A stretch of DNA of 19,197 nt from Bacteroidota bacterium (lineage in GTDB: Bacteria > Bacteroidota > Ignavibacteria > Ignavibacteriales > Ignavibacteriaceae): positions 1 through 19,197 of the forward strand of contig JAJYCM010000023.1 in the NCBI GenBank assembly GCA_021778375.1, given 5' to 3'. The notes beneath the pieces are model-generated. The model worked only from the letters and a program-made list of their open reading frames with translations. It had not been told where the DNA came from and made no database searches. The translations under genes were made by a program, and so were the position numbers. Below, piece after piece: positions 6,942 to 14,904 of the stretch (the stretch's first letter is position 1; each line of letters opens with the position of its first letter).

Positions 6942-8288
6942 ATGGAAAGAATAAATTGTTTTAAGGCATACGATATTAGAGGAAAAGTACCGTCGGAGCT
7001 TAACCCGGAGCTTGCCTATAAAATTGGTGTGGCATTCACAAAATTAATCAGTGCTAAAAAAGTCGTAGTTGGCCATGACGTTCGTAAATCTTCGGAATCT
7101 ATTTCCCAAGCTTTAATAAAGGGATTAACGGATTCGGGCGTTGATGTAATTGATATCGGAATCTGCGGGACTGAAATGATATACTTTGGTACCCCAGCAT
7201 TAGATGCGGACGGCGGTATAATGATAACAGCCAGCCATAATCCACCTGAGTACAACGGAATGAAATTCGTCAAGAAAGGTTCTGTGCCGGTAGGCTATGA
7301 CACTGGTCTACAGGAAATTGAGCAGATGATTCTTGAAAATGATTTAAAGATGGAACAGAAAAAACTTGGAAGTATCACTGTTCAAAACATTATGCCGGCG
7401 TTCATCAATAACCTAAAGAAATTTTACAAAAGAGAAAAAATTAATCCTCTTAGAGTTGTAGTAAATGCAGGAAACGGCTGCGCCGGGCTTGCGCTCGATG
7501 CAATTGAAAAAGACCTGCCGATTAAAATGATTAAGATATTTAATGAACCTGATTCAAACTTTCCTAACGGGGTCCCTAACCCTCTGTTACCGGAAAATAG
7601 AAAAGCAACTATTGATGCTGTGCTTGCAAATAAGGCTGATTTGGGTGTAGCTTGGGACGGCGATTATGACCGCTGTTTCTTCTTTGACGAAAAAGGAAAC
7701 TTTATTGAAGGATATTATATCGTCGGTCTTCTCGCCAAGTCAATCCTTAGGACTAACCCTGGAGAAAATATTGTTCACGATCCGCGTCTTGTTTGGAATA
7801 CGGTTGAAGTTGTGAAAAACAGCGGCGGAAATCCCGTACTTTCAAAAAGCGGCCATGCTTTTATTAAGCAGAAGATGCGCGAGGTTAATGCGGTTTACGG
7901 TGGCGAAATGTCTGCACATCATTATTTTAGAGATAATGCCTATTCCGATAGCGGAATGATTCCTTTCTTGTTAACTCTTCAATTAATTTCTGAAGAGAGT
8001 AAACCATTCTCATCTTTGGTGGAAGAAATGATTCGGGCATATCCTTGTTCGGGTGAGATAAATTCGACAATCGAAAACCCTGCTCAGAAAATTCAGGAGA
8101 TTGAGAAAAAATATGCCGGCGGAAAGACGGACTATTTAGACGGCGCCAGCATTGAGTTTGACAATTGGCGTTTTAACCTAAGAATGTCTAACACCGAACC
8201 CATCATTAGATTAAACGTCGAAAGCCGCGGCGATATTAAGTTAATGGAAGAAAAAACGGAAGATCTACTTAAATTGATTCGCGAATAG
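6942..8288 (+). CDS. manB: phosphomannomutase (CpsG/ManB type)
   Basis: 448 residues from ATG 6942. A GTG nine bases upstream is in frame, but GGAG (6930-6933) sits 8 nt before the ATG, so the ATG is chosen. The four phosphohexomutase loops are intact: catalytic TASHNP with S98, metal-binding DGDYDR (239-244), sugar-binding GGEMSAHH (320-327) and phosphate-binding RMSNTEP (414-420). From memory, the order and wording closely match E. coli CpsG/ManB, including CFKAYDIRGK, GHAFIK and LNVESRGD. Known: it interconverts mannose-6-phosphate and mannose-1-phosphate, feeding GDP-mannose for surface polysaccharides; some relatives also use glucose phosphates. It is cytoplasmic. The next gene starts 94 bases downstream, so it may or may not share a transcript with the sensor cluster. 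Confidence 0.93.
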   Translation: MERINCFKAYDIRGKVPSELNPELAYKIGVAFTKLISAKKVVVGHDVRKSSESISQALIKGLTDSGVDVIDIGICGTEMIYFGTPALDADGGIMITASHNPPEYNGMKFVKKGSVPVGYDTGLQEIEQMILENDLKMEQKKLGSITVQNIMPAFINNLKKFYKREKINPLRVVVNAGNGCAGLALDAIEKDLPIKMIKIFNEPDSNFPNGVPNPLLPENRKATIDAVLANKADLGVAWDGDYDRCFFFDEKGNFIEGYYIVGLLAKSILRTNPGENIVHDPRLVWNTVEVVKNSGGNPVLSKSGHAFIKQKMREVNAVYGGEMSAHHYFRDNAYSDSGMIPFLLTLQLISEESKPFSSLVEEMIRAYPCSGEINSTIENPAQKIQEIEKKYAGGKTDYLDGASIEFDNWRFNLRMSNTEPIIRLNVESRGDIKLMEEKTEDLLKLIRE

Positions 8289-8382
8289 TAATTGGGAAAA
8301 AAGGACTTTTAAAACAGATGTTTTTTTAGATTGAAATTATTTTTATTAAGTGTTATATATATAGTAAACCTGAAAGCAGAAA

Positions 8383-9696
8383 GTGAAATTTGAAAAAATA
8401 TTTTACGTAGCCTTAAGTGCGTTTTTAGTTGCAACGTTCGTGTTGGTTAGTTATATTTTCCCCCCCTATGGTTCAGCAGATAATTCAATTACAAGCGTAA
8501 AAAAAATTTATTATGCCGATTATATATCGCCGGCTAATCAGGCGTTAATTAACTTGTTTAATGAAAGGTATAAAGGGCAAATAGAGGTTATCGGAATAAA
8601 TCTTCCCTTCGAAAAGTTCAGTACTAACGAAAGGAAGGAACTTCTCGCCCGTTATTTAAGAAGTAAAAGTGATAGGATCGATATTTTTGCTGTTGATCAA
8701 ATCTGGGTACCTCGCTTTGCAAGATGGGGAATTCCGTTGGATAAATTCATTTCTAAGCAGCAAAAAAGTAATTTACTTGACTATGCGATGAAAACTTCTA
8801 CCTATGGGGGGCAAATTATCACCCTGCCGCTTTATATAGATATTGCGCTTATGTATTATAGGAAGGATTTACTTCAACAATTGCCGGATTATAAATCCAT
8901 AATTCAAAAGTTAAATCATTCAATTACTTGGGAAGATTTTATCTTTCTTGGCGAAAAAATGAAAGATAAAAATCCCTATTTCATATTTCAAGGCGATGAC
9001 TATGAAGGTCTGATTTGTATATTCGAAGAGTTGATGCAAAGTCAGGGTAAATCTTTTATGGAAAACGGGAAAGTTCAGCTTAATACGCCTGAGGCACGCA
9101 AAGCATTACAGTTACTTGTCGATCTTGTGAACAAATATAAATTATCTCCTGCAAATGTTACTGGATTTAAGGAAGATCCAAGTTATAATTACTTTCTAAA
9201 AAATAACGGAGTCTTTTTAAGAGGTTGGCCTGCATTTTATACTGGATATAAACAAGAAAAAAAATATAATAAGTTATTTAAGAATATTTTTAGGGCGCCA
9301 ACACCCCACTTTAAAGACGGGAAAGCTGTCTCAATTTTTGGCGGATGGAATTTAATGATTTCGAAATACTCAAATAATATTCCCGAATCTGTTAAATTTC
9401 TAAATTTTGTTACCAGTGAAGAAGCCCAGAAGTTACTTTATGAGAAAGGGGGTTTTCTTCCGGTAAATAATTTGGTTTATAATGACTCGGCTTTTCTGAA
9501 CAAACATAAAAGTTTATATTTCTTCAAAAATTTATTAAAACAGGGTGTCCACAGGCCATTTTTGCAAAGTTACACCGGCATTTCTGACGTTATTTCCTTC
9601 TATCTGCACGCGGCAATAAAAAAGAAAATTTCCGTTTCTGATGCCCTTAATGAGGCAACAAAAAAAATAAATTCAGGAAATTTTTTGCTTAACTAA
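8383..9696 (+). CDS. family 1 extracellular solute-binding protein (sugar type), likely sensor partner
   Basis: 437 residues from a GTG start; no better start is in frame. Residues about 6-27 are a hydrophobic segment without a lipobox cysteine, followed by YGSAD, so it is either a cleaved signal peptide or an N-terminal membrane anchor. The remainder looks like a carbohydrate-binding SBP_bac_1 protein: an early YYADYISPANQALINLFNE strand-helix, LPLYIDIALMYYRKDLL in the middle, and the late block FGGWNLMISKYSNN followed by VKFLNFVTSEEAQKLL. Such proteins normally serve ABC importers, but no permease or ATPase gene is present. It lies 20 nt before a two-TM histidine kinase gene that is itself 20 nt before a response regulator gene. 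I infer that it delivers sugar occupancy to the kinase, as TorT does for TorS or ChvE for VirA. Supply of a remote ABC importer is the alternative. Confidence 0.82.
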   Translation: MKFEKIFYVALSAFLVATFVLVSYIFPPYGSADNSITSVKKIYYADYISPANQALINLFNERYKGQIEVIGINLPFEKFSTNERKELLARYLRSKSDRIDIFAVDQIWVPRFARWGIPLDKFISKQQKSNLLDYAMKTSTYGGQIITLPLYIDIALMYYRKDLLQQLPDYKSIIQKLNHSITWEDFIFLGEKMKDKNPYFIFQGDDYEGLICIFEELMQSQGKSFMENGKVQLNTPEARKALQLLVDLVNKYKLSPANVTGFKEDPSYNYFLKNNGVFLRGWPAFYTGYKQEKKYNKLFKNIFRAPTPHFKDGKAVSIFGGWNLMISKYSNNIPESVKFLNFVTSEEAQKLLYEKGGFLPVNNLVYNDSAFLNKHKSLYFFKNLLKQGVHRPFLQSYTGISDVISFYLHAAIKKKISVSDALNEATKKINSGNFLLN

Positions 9697-9716
9697 ATAT
9701 TAAGGGCCTTATTAAT

Positions 9717-11195
9717 ATGTCTAAAAAGAAAATTCTTGAAAAATTCAAAGAGTATCACTTTGAGTTTAAACATATAACGATAATTTTTATCGTGCTCTTC
9801 TCATTCCAATTTTTGGTCTCATTTATTAATAAAGCCTCCATTAGAAATTTCTTTTTAAGCACTCAGGATTGGTATCAAAAAGATTCCGCGGAAAAAATTG
9901 CTAACTTGACTACTACTTCCCTCGAACTCCAGCTCGAATCAATTGACCCAAAGGAACCGGTTAAAGATGCGGATATAAGAAGAATAATTAAATCATTCAA
10001 TATTATTTTAACACAACCGGTGCTTCAAAACAATATTCAGGATATCTGTGTAATCGTTCAACAGGGGAAAAATCTTTTAGCGATCGACGACGGGAAAAAT
10101 CTTTATTCATTCTTGAATAATAATTCTTACGTTGCGCCAGATTCGGAAGATTCACATTCTGACGTGATAAAACTTTATGAGGGAATCCAGTACCAATTAA
10201 AAACCACCGAACAGATAAAAAGTATTGTTACTAATAAAGTAACTTTTAACACTTTTGTTCCTTTTATTTTAAAAGGAGAATATGTAGGTGCTGTTTATGT
10301 TAAAAACACACCGAACTTTTCTTTCCTTACAAGCCAGATTATTTCTAACTATGACGAAACTTCTTTAATCTATCTTTCGTTTATTTCGCTTGGTCTTCTT
10401 GCAATGTATTTTGTTTCTTCTTATACTTTGCGTGAAAGGGATGAGGCTCAGAAATTACTTTTTGTTGAGCATGAAGTTAATATTAAAAAGCAAATCACTT
10501 ATGAGAAAGAATTAGCCTTTACAAAAAGAATTTATCATACTCACCATAAAGCTGAAAAAGTTATGGGCTTTATAAAAGGTGATCTAAATCTGCTTTCAGC
10601 GGAGAACATAAATGAAATAAAATTTAAGGTTACTAAGTATGCTAATTTTATTTCAAGAATAATTTACGATATGAAATGGTATGAACCTCCGGTTCAAACT
10701 ATTCGAAATCCTATCTTCAAAACAGATTTAAATGAAGTTATTAGCTTTATTGTCAATCATATTTTCCTTAGGACTTCAAGAAAGACTAGTATTTATAATA
10801 TACAGCTTCAGCTTGATAAAAATATTCCACAAATTAACGTTAATGAATTTGTTATCTGGGAAATAATTGAACCGCTGATACAAAATAGCATTGATCATGC
10901 CGGGATACCGGATATTTTGATTAATATTAAAACCGGGTATGATCAAAAGTCTAAAATTTCAACTATTAAAATTAGTGATAACGGAAAAGGAATCGAAAGC
11001 GAACTTCTTAAAACAAATGAGTATGGAATAAAAAGAATTTTCGAAGAAAATATTTCTACGAAAAAAAACGATATCCAAAACACTGGGTATGGTTGTTATA
11101 TAGCTTATGAGATTACAAAAAGGTGTGGTTGGCATATTGATGCCCAAAATCTCCCTGATTGTGGCTGTGAATTTACTATAGTTATTAATCCTTAA
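9717..11195 (+). CDS. two-TM periplasmic-sensor histidine kinase
   Basis: 492 residues. Membrane helices at about 19-37 and 216-236 frame a periplasmic sensor domain of roughly 180 residues that I cannot assign to a named family. No HAMP domain is clear after the second helix; a helical linker leads straight to the phospho-acceptor region YHTHHKAEKVMGF, where H276 or H277 is the best candidate. The motif is unlike the standard HExRxP box. The ATPase domain has the N box EPLIQNSIDHA (N390), G1 DNGKGI (421-426) and G2 GYGCYIAYE (457-465). The wide AAGGG ribosome binding site and 20-nt gaps on both sides place it in one operon with the binding protein and the regulator. Expected role: phosphorylate the NtrC-type regulator in response to the ligand-loaded binding protein. 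Confidence 0.88.
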   Translation: MSKKKILEKFKEYHFEFKHITIIFIVLFSFQFLVSFINKASIRNFFLSTQDWYQKDSAEKIANLTTTSLELQLESIDPKEPVKDADIRRIIKSFNIILTQPVLQNNIQDICVIVQQGKNLLAIDDGKNLYSFLNNNSYVAPDSEDSHSDVIKLYEGIQYQLKTTEQIKSIVTNKVTFNTFVPFILKGEYVGAVYVKNTPNFSFLTSQIISNYDETSLIYLSFISLGLLAMYFVSSYTLRERDEAQKLLFVEHEVNIKKQITYEKELAFTKRIYHTHHKAEKVMGFIKGDLNLLSAENINEIKFKVTKYANFISRIIYDMKWYEPPVQTIRNPIFKTDLNEVISFIVNHIFLRTSRKTSIYNIQLQLDKNIPQINVNEFVIWEIIEPLIQNSIDHAGIPDILINIKTGYDQKSKISTIKISDNGKGIESELLKTNEYGIKRIFEENISTKKNDIQNTGYGCYIAYEITKRCGWHIDAQNLPDCGCEFTIVINP

Positions 11196-11215
11196 TTAAA
11201 TTTCTGGGAAAATCT

Positions 11216-12673
11216 ATGTTTATAAATAATGTTATTCAAGTTTTGCTAATTGAAGATGAAGAGTATGATGTAATCAGAGTAATGAATACGGTAAAACCAT
11301 TTCGCGATAAAATAAATGTATCAAATATTGTTTCGGATGGTAATGCGGCTCTCGAATTGATTAGAAAAAATAAATCCGCCTTCGATGTTGTTGTTATGGA
11401 CTTCCACCTTGCCGGAGGGGTTATGGGCGAAGAGTTAATCCAAAAAATTAAAGAGATAGATTCTTCTATCCAAATTATTGTAATTACTAAGATGACCATA
11501 AATATTAGTGACTTTGATTTTGCCAATAAGCTCATGAGAGCAGGAGCTTTCTGGTATTGTACCAAATACCCCGGGGATATTGAAGACTATATCTATCAGC
11601 CTACTGATTTTGTTCTCAGCATCTTTAATGCCTATGAAAAATGCAGGCTCGAAAAGGAAAGATTAAAATCGAATCAAAAGTTGATAAAGAATATCGAAGA
11701 TCATCTACTTCAAAAAATAATCATCGGCGAATCCCCAACAATTAAAAAACTTAAAGATGAGATTACAAAGTATGCCCGCAGTGATGTTAATATTTTAATA
11801 AGCGGTGCTTCCGGCACCGGAAAGGAATTGGTTGCCTACAATATCCATTACAACAGCGAAAGAAAATTTGAAAATTTTGTTCCGATAAACTGCGGCAGCC
11901 TCCCGCATGATCTTATCGAAAGCGAATTGTTCGGCTATGAAAAAGGAGCATTTACGGGAGCCGATAAAAAGAAATCAGGATTATTTGAAATTGCCCATAA
12001 CGGTACGGTTTTTCTCGATGAGATAACGGAGTTACCCCTTTCTGCTCAGGTAAAATTGCTTCGGGTAATTCAAGAAGGAGAACTGGAAAAAATTGGGCGA
12101 ACTGAAAAAATCAAAGTTAATATTAGAATTATTGCCGCAACTAATAAGAATATCGAAGAAGAAGTTAAGACAAAAAGATTTCGCGAGGATTTATATTACC
12201 GACTTAATGTCATCTTTATTGAAGTTCCTGACCTTAAGTTTAGAAAAGGGGATATCCCAATTTTACTTGAGCATTTCATTTTGCAATACAGTAATAAAAT
12301 GGGGAAGGAAGCACCGACTCTAATGCCGGATGCCCTCGAAGTATTCATAAATTATACCTGGCCTGGGAATGTGCGAGAACTAAAAAACGTAGTTCAACGA
12401 TTACTGTTTAGTGGGGAGATAGAAATAAGGGCAGAACTGGCAAAGCTCTCTCTCGGTGCTTTTTATAATAACAAAATCGGCGGTCCTTTAAGCGGTATTG
12501 AAGCTGTTTTTGAAGATAATATTTTACCTTTATCTCAAATGGAAAGAATGATAAGAGAGAAATATTTAATCTATGTCCGTCAGCATTCCGAATCTGACAC
12601 AGATGCTGCTAGAAAACTTGGGCTTGCTCCGTCTAATTATTATAGAATGGCTAAAGAACTGGGACTGAAATAA
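11216..12673 (+). CDS. NtrC-family sigma54-dependent response regulator
   Basis: 485 residues in the full three-domain layout. Receiver domain about 7-125 with acidic pocket E13-D14, phospho-acceptor D62 (VVVMDFHL), T91 and K117. AAA+ domain about 165-395 with Walker A GASGTGKE (197-204), the sigma54 contact loop GAFTGA (244-249), Walker B TVFLDEI (264-270) and the WPGNVREL motif near 382. A Fis-type helix-turn-helix closes the protein (about 441-485, AARKLGLAPSNYYRMAKELG). All motifs needed to activate sigma54 RNA polymerase are intact. It is the last gene of the binding protein-kinase-regulator cluster, 20 nt after the kinase gene. Likely targets are the divergent GH30/symporter genes next door, whose shared upstream region has repeated 17-bp sites. 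Confidence 0.95.
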   Translation: MFINNVIQVLLIEDEEYDVIRVMNTVKPFRDKINVSNIVSDGNAALELIRKNKSAFDVVVMDFHLAGGVMGEELIQKIKEIDSSIQIIVITKMTINISDFDFANKLMRAGAFWYCTKYPGDIEDYIYQPTDFVLSIFNAYEKCRLEKERLKSNQKLIKNIEDHLLQKIIIGESPTIKKLKDEITKYARSDVNILISGASGTGKELVAYNIHYNSERKFENFVPINCGSLPHDLIESELFGYEKGAFTGADKKKSGLFEIAHNGTVFLDEITELPLSAQVKLLRVIQEGELEKIGRTEKIKVNIRIIAATNKNIEEEVKTKRFREDLYYRLNVIFIEVPDLKFRKGDIPILLEHFILQYSNKMGKEAPTLMPDALEVFINYTWPGNVRELKNVVQRLLFSGEIEIRAELAKLSLGAFYNNKIGGPLSGIEAVFEDNILPLSQMERMIREKYLIYVRQHSESDTDAARKLGLAPSNYYRMAKELGLK

Positions 12674-12748
12674 TCTTAAGAATTTAATAAATCGGCAATC
12701 TGATTTTCAATTAAAATAATTCAAGTTGACCGGCGTTGAAGGGAAACC

Positions 12749-12850
12749 GTTAAAACGGTTGATTTATATTGTCTCGAACAAGTAGCTTACGTCTCCAAGT
12801 CGTGGGCTACTTGACGCAGAACTTTATTCATTAACCGTTTCAACTGTTTT
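12749..12850. repeat. nested palindromic element (REP-like) at the end of the sensor operon
   Basis: An outer inverted pair, GTTAAAACGGTT (12749-12760) and AACCGTTTCAAC (12833-12844; one mismatch), surrounds an inner perfect pair, CAAGTAGC (12779-12786) and GCTACTTG (12806-12813). As RNA the inner stem can extend to about 13 pairs with wobbles. The left outer arm also makes a small hairpin by itself with the ACCGTT before it. GTTTTT follows the right arm, so the element may also terminate the regulator transcript. The architecture resembles REP/RAYT-type dispersed elements; no transposase gene is in the window. The remaining gap to 12926 shows nothing else. Confidence 0.6.
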
Positions 12851-12926
12851 TAATACTTAAATAAAAACTAGCGATCAACTCAGGTAAAATAATCAGTCTT
12901 CTCCTCTTTTAAGGATTTAATCTCTC

Positions 12927-14414
12927 TTAATGTAATACCATTGTTATTATAGAATGCGCGGGACTAAGTGTTTTAACTTCGCTTCCCTCAATCCACGTCC
13001 TAAAATCAATTCCTTTGTCGGTTGTGTTAAGAACAACTACAGCTATCTTTCCGTCACTATTTTGGAAAGCAGTTGCCAAAAGATCATCGGAGTTTGAAGA
13101 GCAGATAATTCTCTTTGCGCCGGGTCGAATAAATTTTGAAAAATGTCCTAGGTAATAAAACGAATTCATGTATGTCAATTTACCGGTTTTTGTGTTGCAT
13201 ATAATCGGCGCCATGCAGTAGTTCCCTACATGATTGGGGCCTCCATTCTCATCAAGAATTACATTCCATGCAGTCCAGCCTTCTGTCCAATTGTTTAAAT
13301 CCATAATTATCGACCTTCCAAATATTTCTCCCCATTTCCATTCATGTAAGCTGTCTGCAAAAAAATTTGATTCTGTGCCTTCCGTAAACAGAAGATGTTT
13401 TGAGGGGAATGCATCATGAACTAATCTTACATTATCAAAATGATCTCCGACGTACCAATGAAAGCCTGTACCCCAAACATACTTTGCTGCTTGCGGATCA
13501 TCGTAAACTGTTTCAGCGCGTTGATACATTATTCCCCGGTTATGATCCCAAATGATCAACTTTAAGTTTGATAAACCGGATATTTGTAATGTCGGCCCTA
13601 GGAAATTTTTAACAAAATCCCTTTCCTCTGCGGCGGTATAAATACATGATTCCCATGGCTGAACTGCCATCGGTTCATTTTGAACTGTCATTCCCCAAAC
13701 AGGTATTCCTGCTTTTCTATACTCTTTTGCAAATAGAGCTAGATAATTTGCCCATGTTTGATCATATTGATTTTTAAGCTTTCCCCCTTCAAGCATATTG
13801 TTATTTGTTTTCATCCAGGCGGGTGGGCTCCATGGCGATGCAAAAAGTTTAATTTCATTTTCTGATTTCTTAAACGCGGCTTTAATAAATGGTATTTTGT
13901 ATCTTAAGTCATGCTCAATCGTAAAGTGTTTTAGACTTGTATCCCCCGCAACTTCATCATAAGCGTAACTTGAACTCGAAAAATCACAGCTATTTATATT
14001 GGTTCTGCAAAGAGAAAATCCGTCACCTTTATCTTTATCAAATAAAGCAGTCAGAATTTCCTCCTGTTTATCGGCAGGTAATTTGTAAAAGGTCTCGGCA
14101 GATGCGTCTGTAAGTGCGCCGCCAATTCCTACAATAGTTTGAAATGTCTTGCTTCTGTCCAGGATAATTGTTGGATCGTGTTCTAAAGGCTGTTCAAGAG
14201 GTTCAAATATGATTGAATCCTTTTTGGTAATCCTTTCAGTCGTCCCTTTTGCGGTAAGATAAATATCCGCTATTCTGATTTTCTTTACACGGGAATTCCT
14301 GTGTCCCGGTTTTTCGCTCCCGCCCTTCGCAGAGATGCTAATACAAAATGAAAAAAGAATAAATGTGAATATTAACTTTAAATGTCGTGTAAGTTGTCTA
14401 TATATTGAGTGCAT
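12927..14414 (-). CDS. GH30 family glycosidase (glucosylceramidase-like)
   Basis: 495 residues. N-terminal signal peptide of about 29 residues (hydrophobic LIFTFILFSFCISISA). The TIM-barrel shows the GH30 landmarks: QTIVGIGGALTDASAE near 92-107, the FASPWSPPAWMKTN block at 191-204, acid/base E247 in TVQNEP and nucleophile E345 in LLFTEGTE. A C-terminal beta-sandwich part is present (KIAVVVLNTTD...). Known GH30 enzymes of this type cleave beta-glucosyl linkages (glucosylceramide, beta-1,6-glucan, some beta-glucosides); the exact substrate cannot be read from sequence. It has no T9SS tail, so it is probably periplasmic. The start is well fixed by AAGGAGG at 14419-14425. It is divergent from the sodium/sugar symporter gene and shares with it a control region holding repeated sites. 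Confidence 0.92.
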   Translation of the reverse strand: MHSIYRQLTRHLKLIFTFILFSFCISISAKGGSEKPGHRNSRVKKIRIADIYLTAKGTTERITKKDSIIFEPLEQPLEHDPTIILDRSKTFQTIVGIGGALTDASAETFYKLPADKQEEILTALFDKDKGDGFSLCRTNINSCDFSSSSYAYDEVAGDTSLKHFTIEHDLRYKIPFIKAAFKKSENEIKLFASPWSPPAWMKTNNNMLEGGKLKNQYDQTWANYLALFAKEYRKAGIPVWGMTVQNEPMAVQPWESCIYTAAEERDFVKNFLGPTLQISGLSNLKLIIWDHNRGIMYQRAETVYDDPQAAKYVWGTGFHWYVGDHFDNVRLVHDAFPSKHLLFTEGTESNFFADSLHEWKWGEIFGRSIIMDLNNWTEGWTAWNVILDENGGPNHVGNYCMAPIICNTKTGKLTYMNSFYYLGHFSKFIRPGAKRIICSSNSDDLLATAFQNSDGKIAVVVLNTTDKGIDFRTWIEGSEVKTLSPAHSIITMVLH

Positions 14415-14601
14415 ATCTCCTCCTTGGTTTATTCGGAAAACCCTTAATTTTTTTAATTTCGAAAATCATTTTTCTTAAGGAGGTGAAATTATCGGATACT
14501 AATCTATAAAAATATACTCCTGAAGAAAATCTGTCCATGTTTACTTTCACTTCATGAATTCCAGGCAAATAGATTAGGTGATTCATTATTGCATAAAAAT
14601 T
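14398..14601 (-). pseudogene. truncated T9SS sorting-domain remnant overlapping the GH30 start
   Basis: The minus frame from 14601 (after a TAA) to the stop at 14398 contains PGIHEVKVNMDRFSSGVYFYR, then SDNFTSLRKMIFEIK: the last half of a T9SS type A sorting domain (compare GTYTVNFDASKLSSGVYFYK in the intact protein at 16630). The front half with YPNPFNPS is missing, and the usual stop after KKMxxxK is replaced by a 20-odd residue run-on that overlaps the first 17 bases of the GH30 gene in another frame. An ATG exists at 14586 but no good ribosome binding site. Probably the tail of a lost upstream gene; it could be transcribed as part of the GH30 leader. Confidence 0.75.
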
Positions 14602-14606
14602 TTAGC

Positions 14607-14622
14607 GACAGAAATTGTGCCA
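14607..14622 (-). promoter_or_regulatory. candidate sigma54 promoter facing GH30
   Basis: Read on the minus strand: TGGCAC-AATTT-CTGTC. The -24 half is a perfect TGGCAC. The -12 half keeps TG of TTGC but lacks the final C, so the match is partial. It would start transcription near 14598, ahead of the GH30 gene and the T9SS remnant. Perfect 13-bp direct repeats CATAAAAATTTTA (14592-14604 and 14621-14633) overlap it. Confidence 0.4.
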
Positions 14623-14711
14623 TAAAAATTTTAAGAAAATTACCTTAAACTCAAAATTTCGGAAAATATATTCAAGTAGATTAAAGGCATTATATTAAAA
14701 TTACATATTAC

Positions 14712-14728
14712 CTTATCAAACTAATAAA
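14712..14728 (+). promoter_or_regulatory. repeated 17-bp site, copy 1 (putative upstream activator site)
   Basis: CTTATCAAACTAATAAA. It forms a 16/17 inverted repeat with copy 2 (14778-14794). The copies contain the internal dyad TTAT-N7-ATAA, as expected for a dimeric helix-turn-helix regulator. It lies 89 bp from the candidate sigma54 box facing GH30. Confidence 0.65.
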
Positions 14729-14777
14729 GTTTAAGTCTCTTTTATTTCAAATCTAAATGATTGTATTTAAATTACCT

Positions 14778-14794
14778 TTTATTGGTTTGATAAG
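14778..14794 (-). promoter_or_regulatory. repeated 17-bp site, copy 2
   Basis: On the minus strand CTTATCAAACCAATAAA, differing from copy 1 at a single base. Copies 2 and 3 abut head to head with 5 bases between them, giving TTGATAA-N7-TTATCAA at their junction. Confidence 0.65.
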
Positions 14795-14799
14795 TCTGC

Positions 14800-14816
14800 T
14801 TTATCAATTTAATAAA
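14800..14816 (+). promoter_or_regulatory. repeated 17-bp site, copy 3
   Basis: TTTATCAATTTAATAAA, same orientation as copy 1 and matching it at 14 of 17 bases, with a full TTTAT-N7-ATAAA dyad. It ends 72 bp before the candidate sigma54 box facing the symporter gene, a usual distance for an NtrC-type activator site. Confidence 0.6.
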
Positions 14817-14888
14817 TCAATTTGGCTATCTGAGATTATATTGTATCAAAAAAATCAAAAAAAATACAAAATGAGTAAATTGTCGTCT

Positions 14889-14904
14889 TGGCACTTTTTG
14901 TGAC
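14889..14904 (+). promoter_or_regulatory. candidate sigma54 promoter facing the symporter gene
   Basis: TGGCAC-TTTTT-GTGAC. The -24 half is exact and preceded by the favoured T. The -12 half keeps only TG of TTGC. It would start transcription near 14914, about 17 bases before the symporter start. The mirrored box facing GH30 has the same TGGCAC-N6-TG skeleton, which strengthens both. Confidence 0.45.

Noticed and set aside
12093..12323. open frame inside the response regulator gene
   Set aside because: Overlapping frame of a gene with all AAA+ motifs intact.
14033..14048. TTTATCAAATAAA inside the GH30 coding region as another operator copy
   Set aside because: It lacks the 7-base spacer of the dyad and lies in coding sequence; likely chance in AT-rich DNA.
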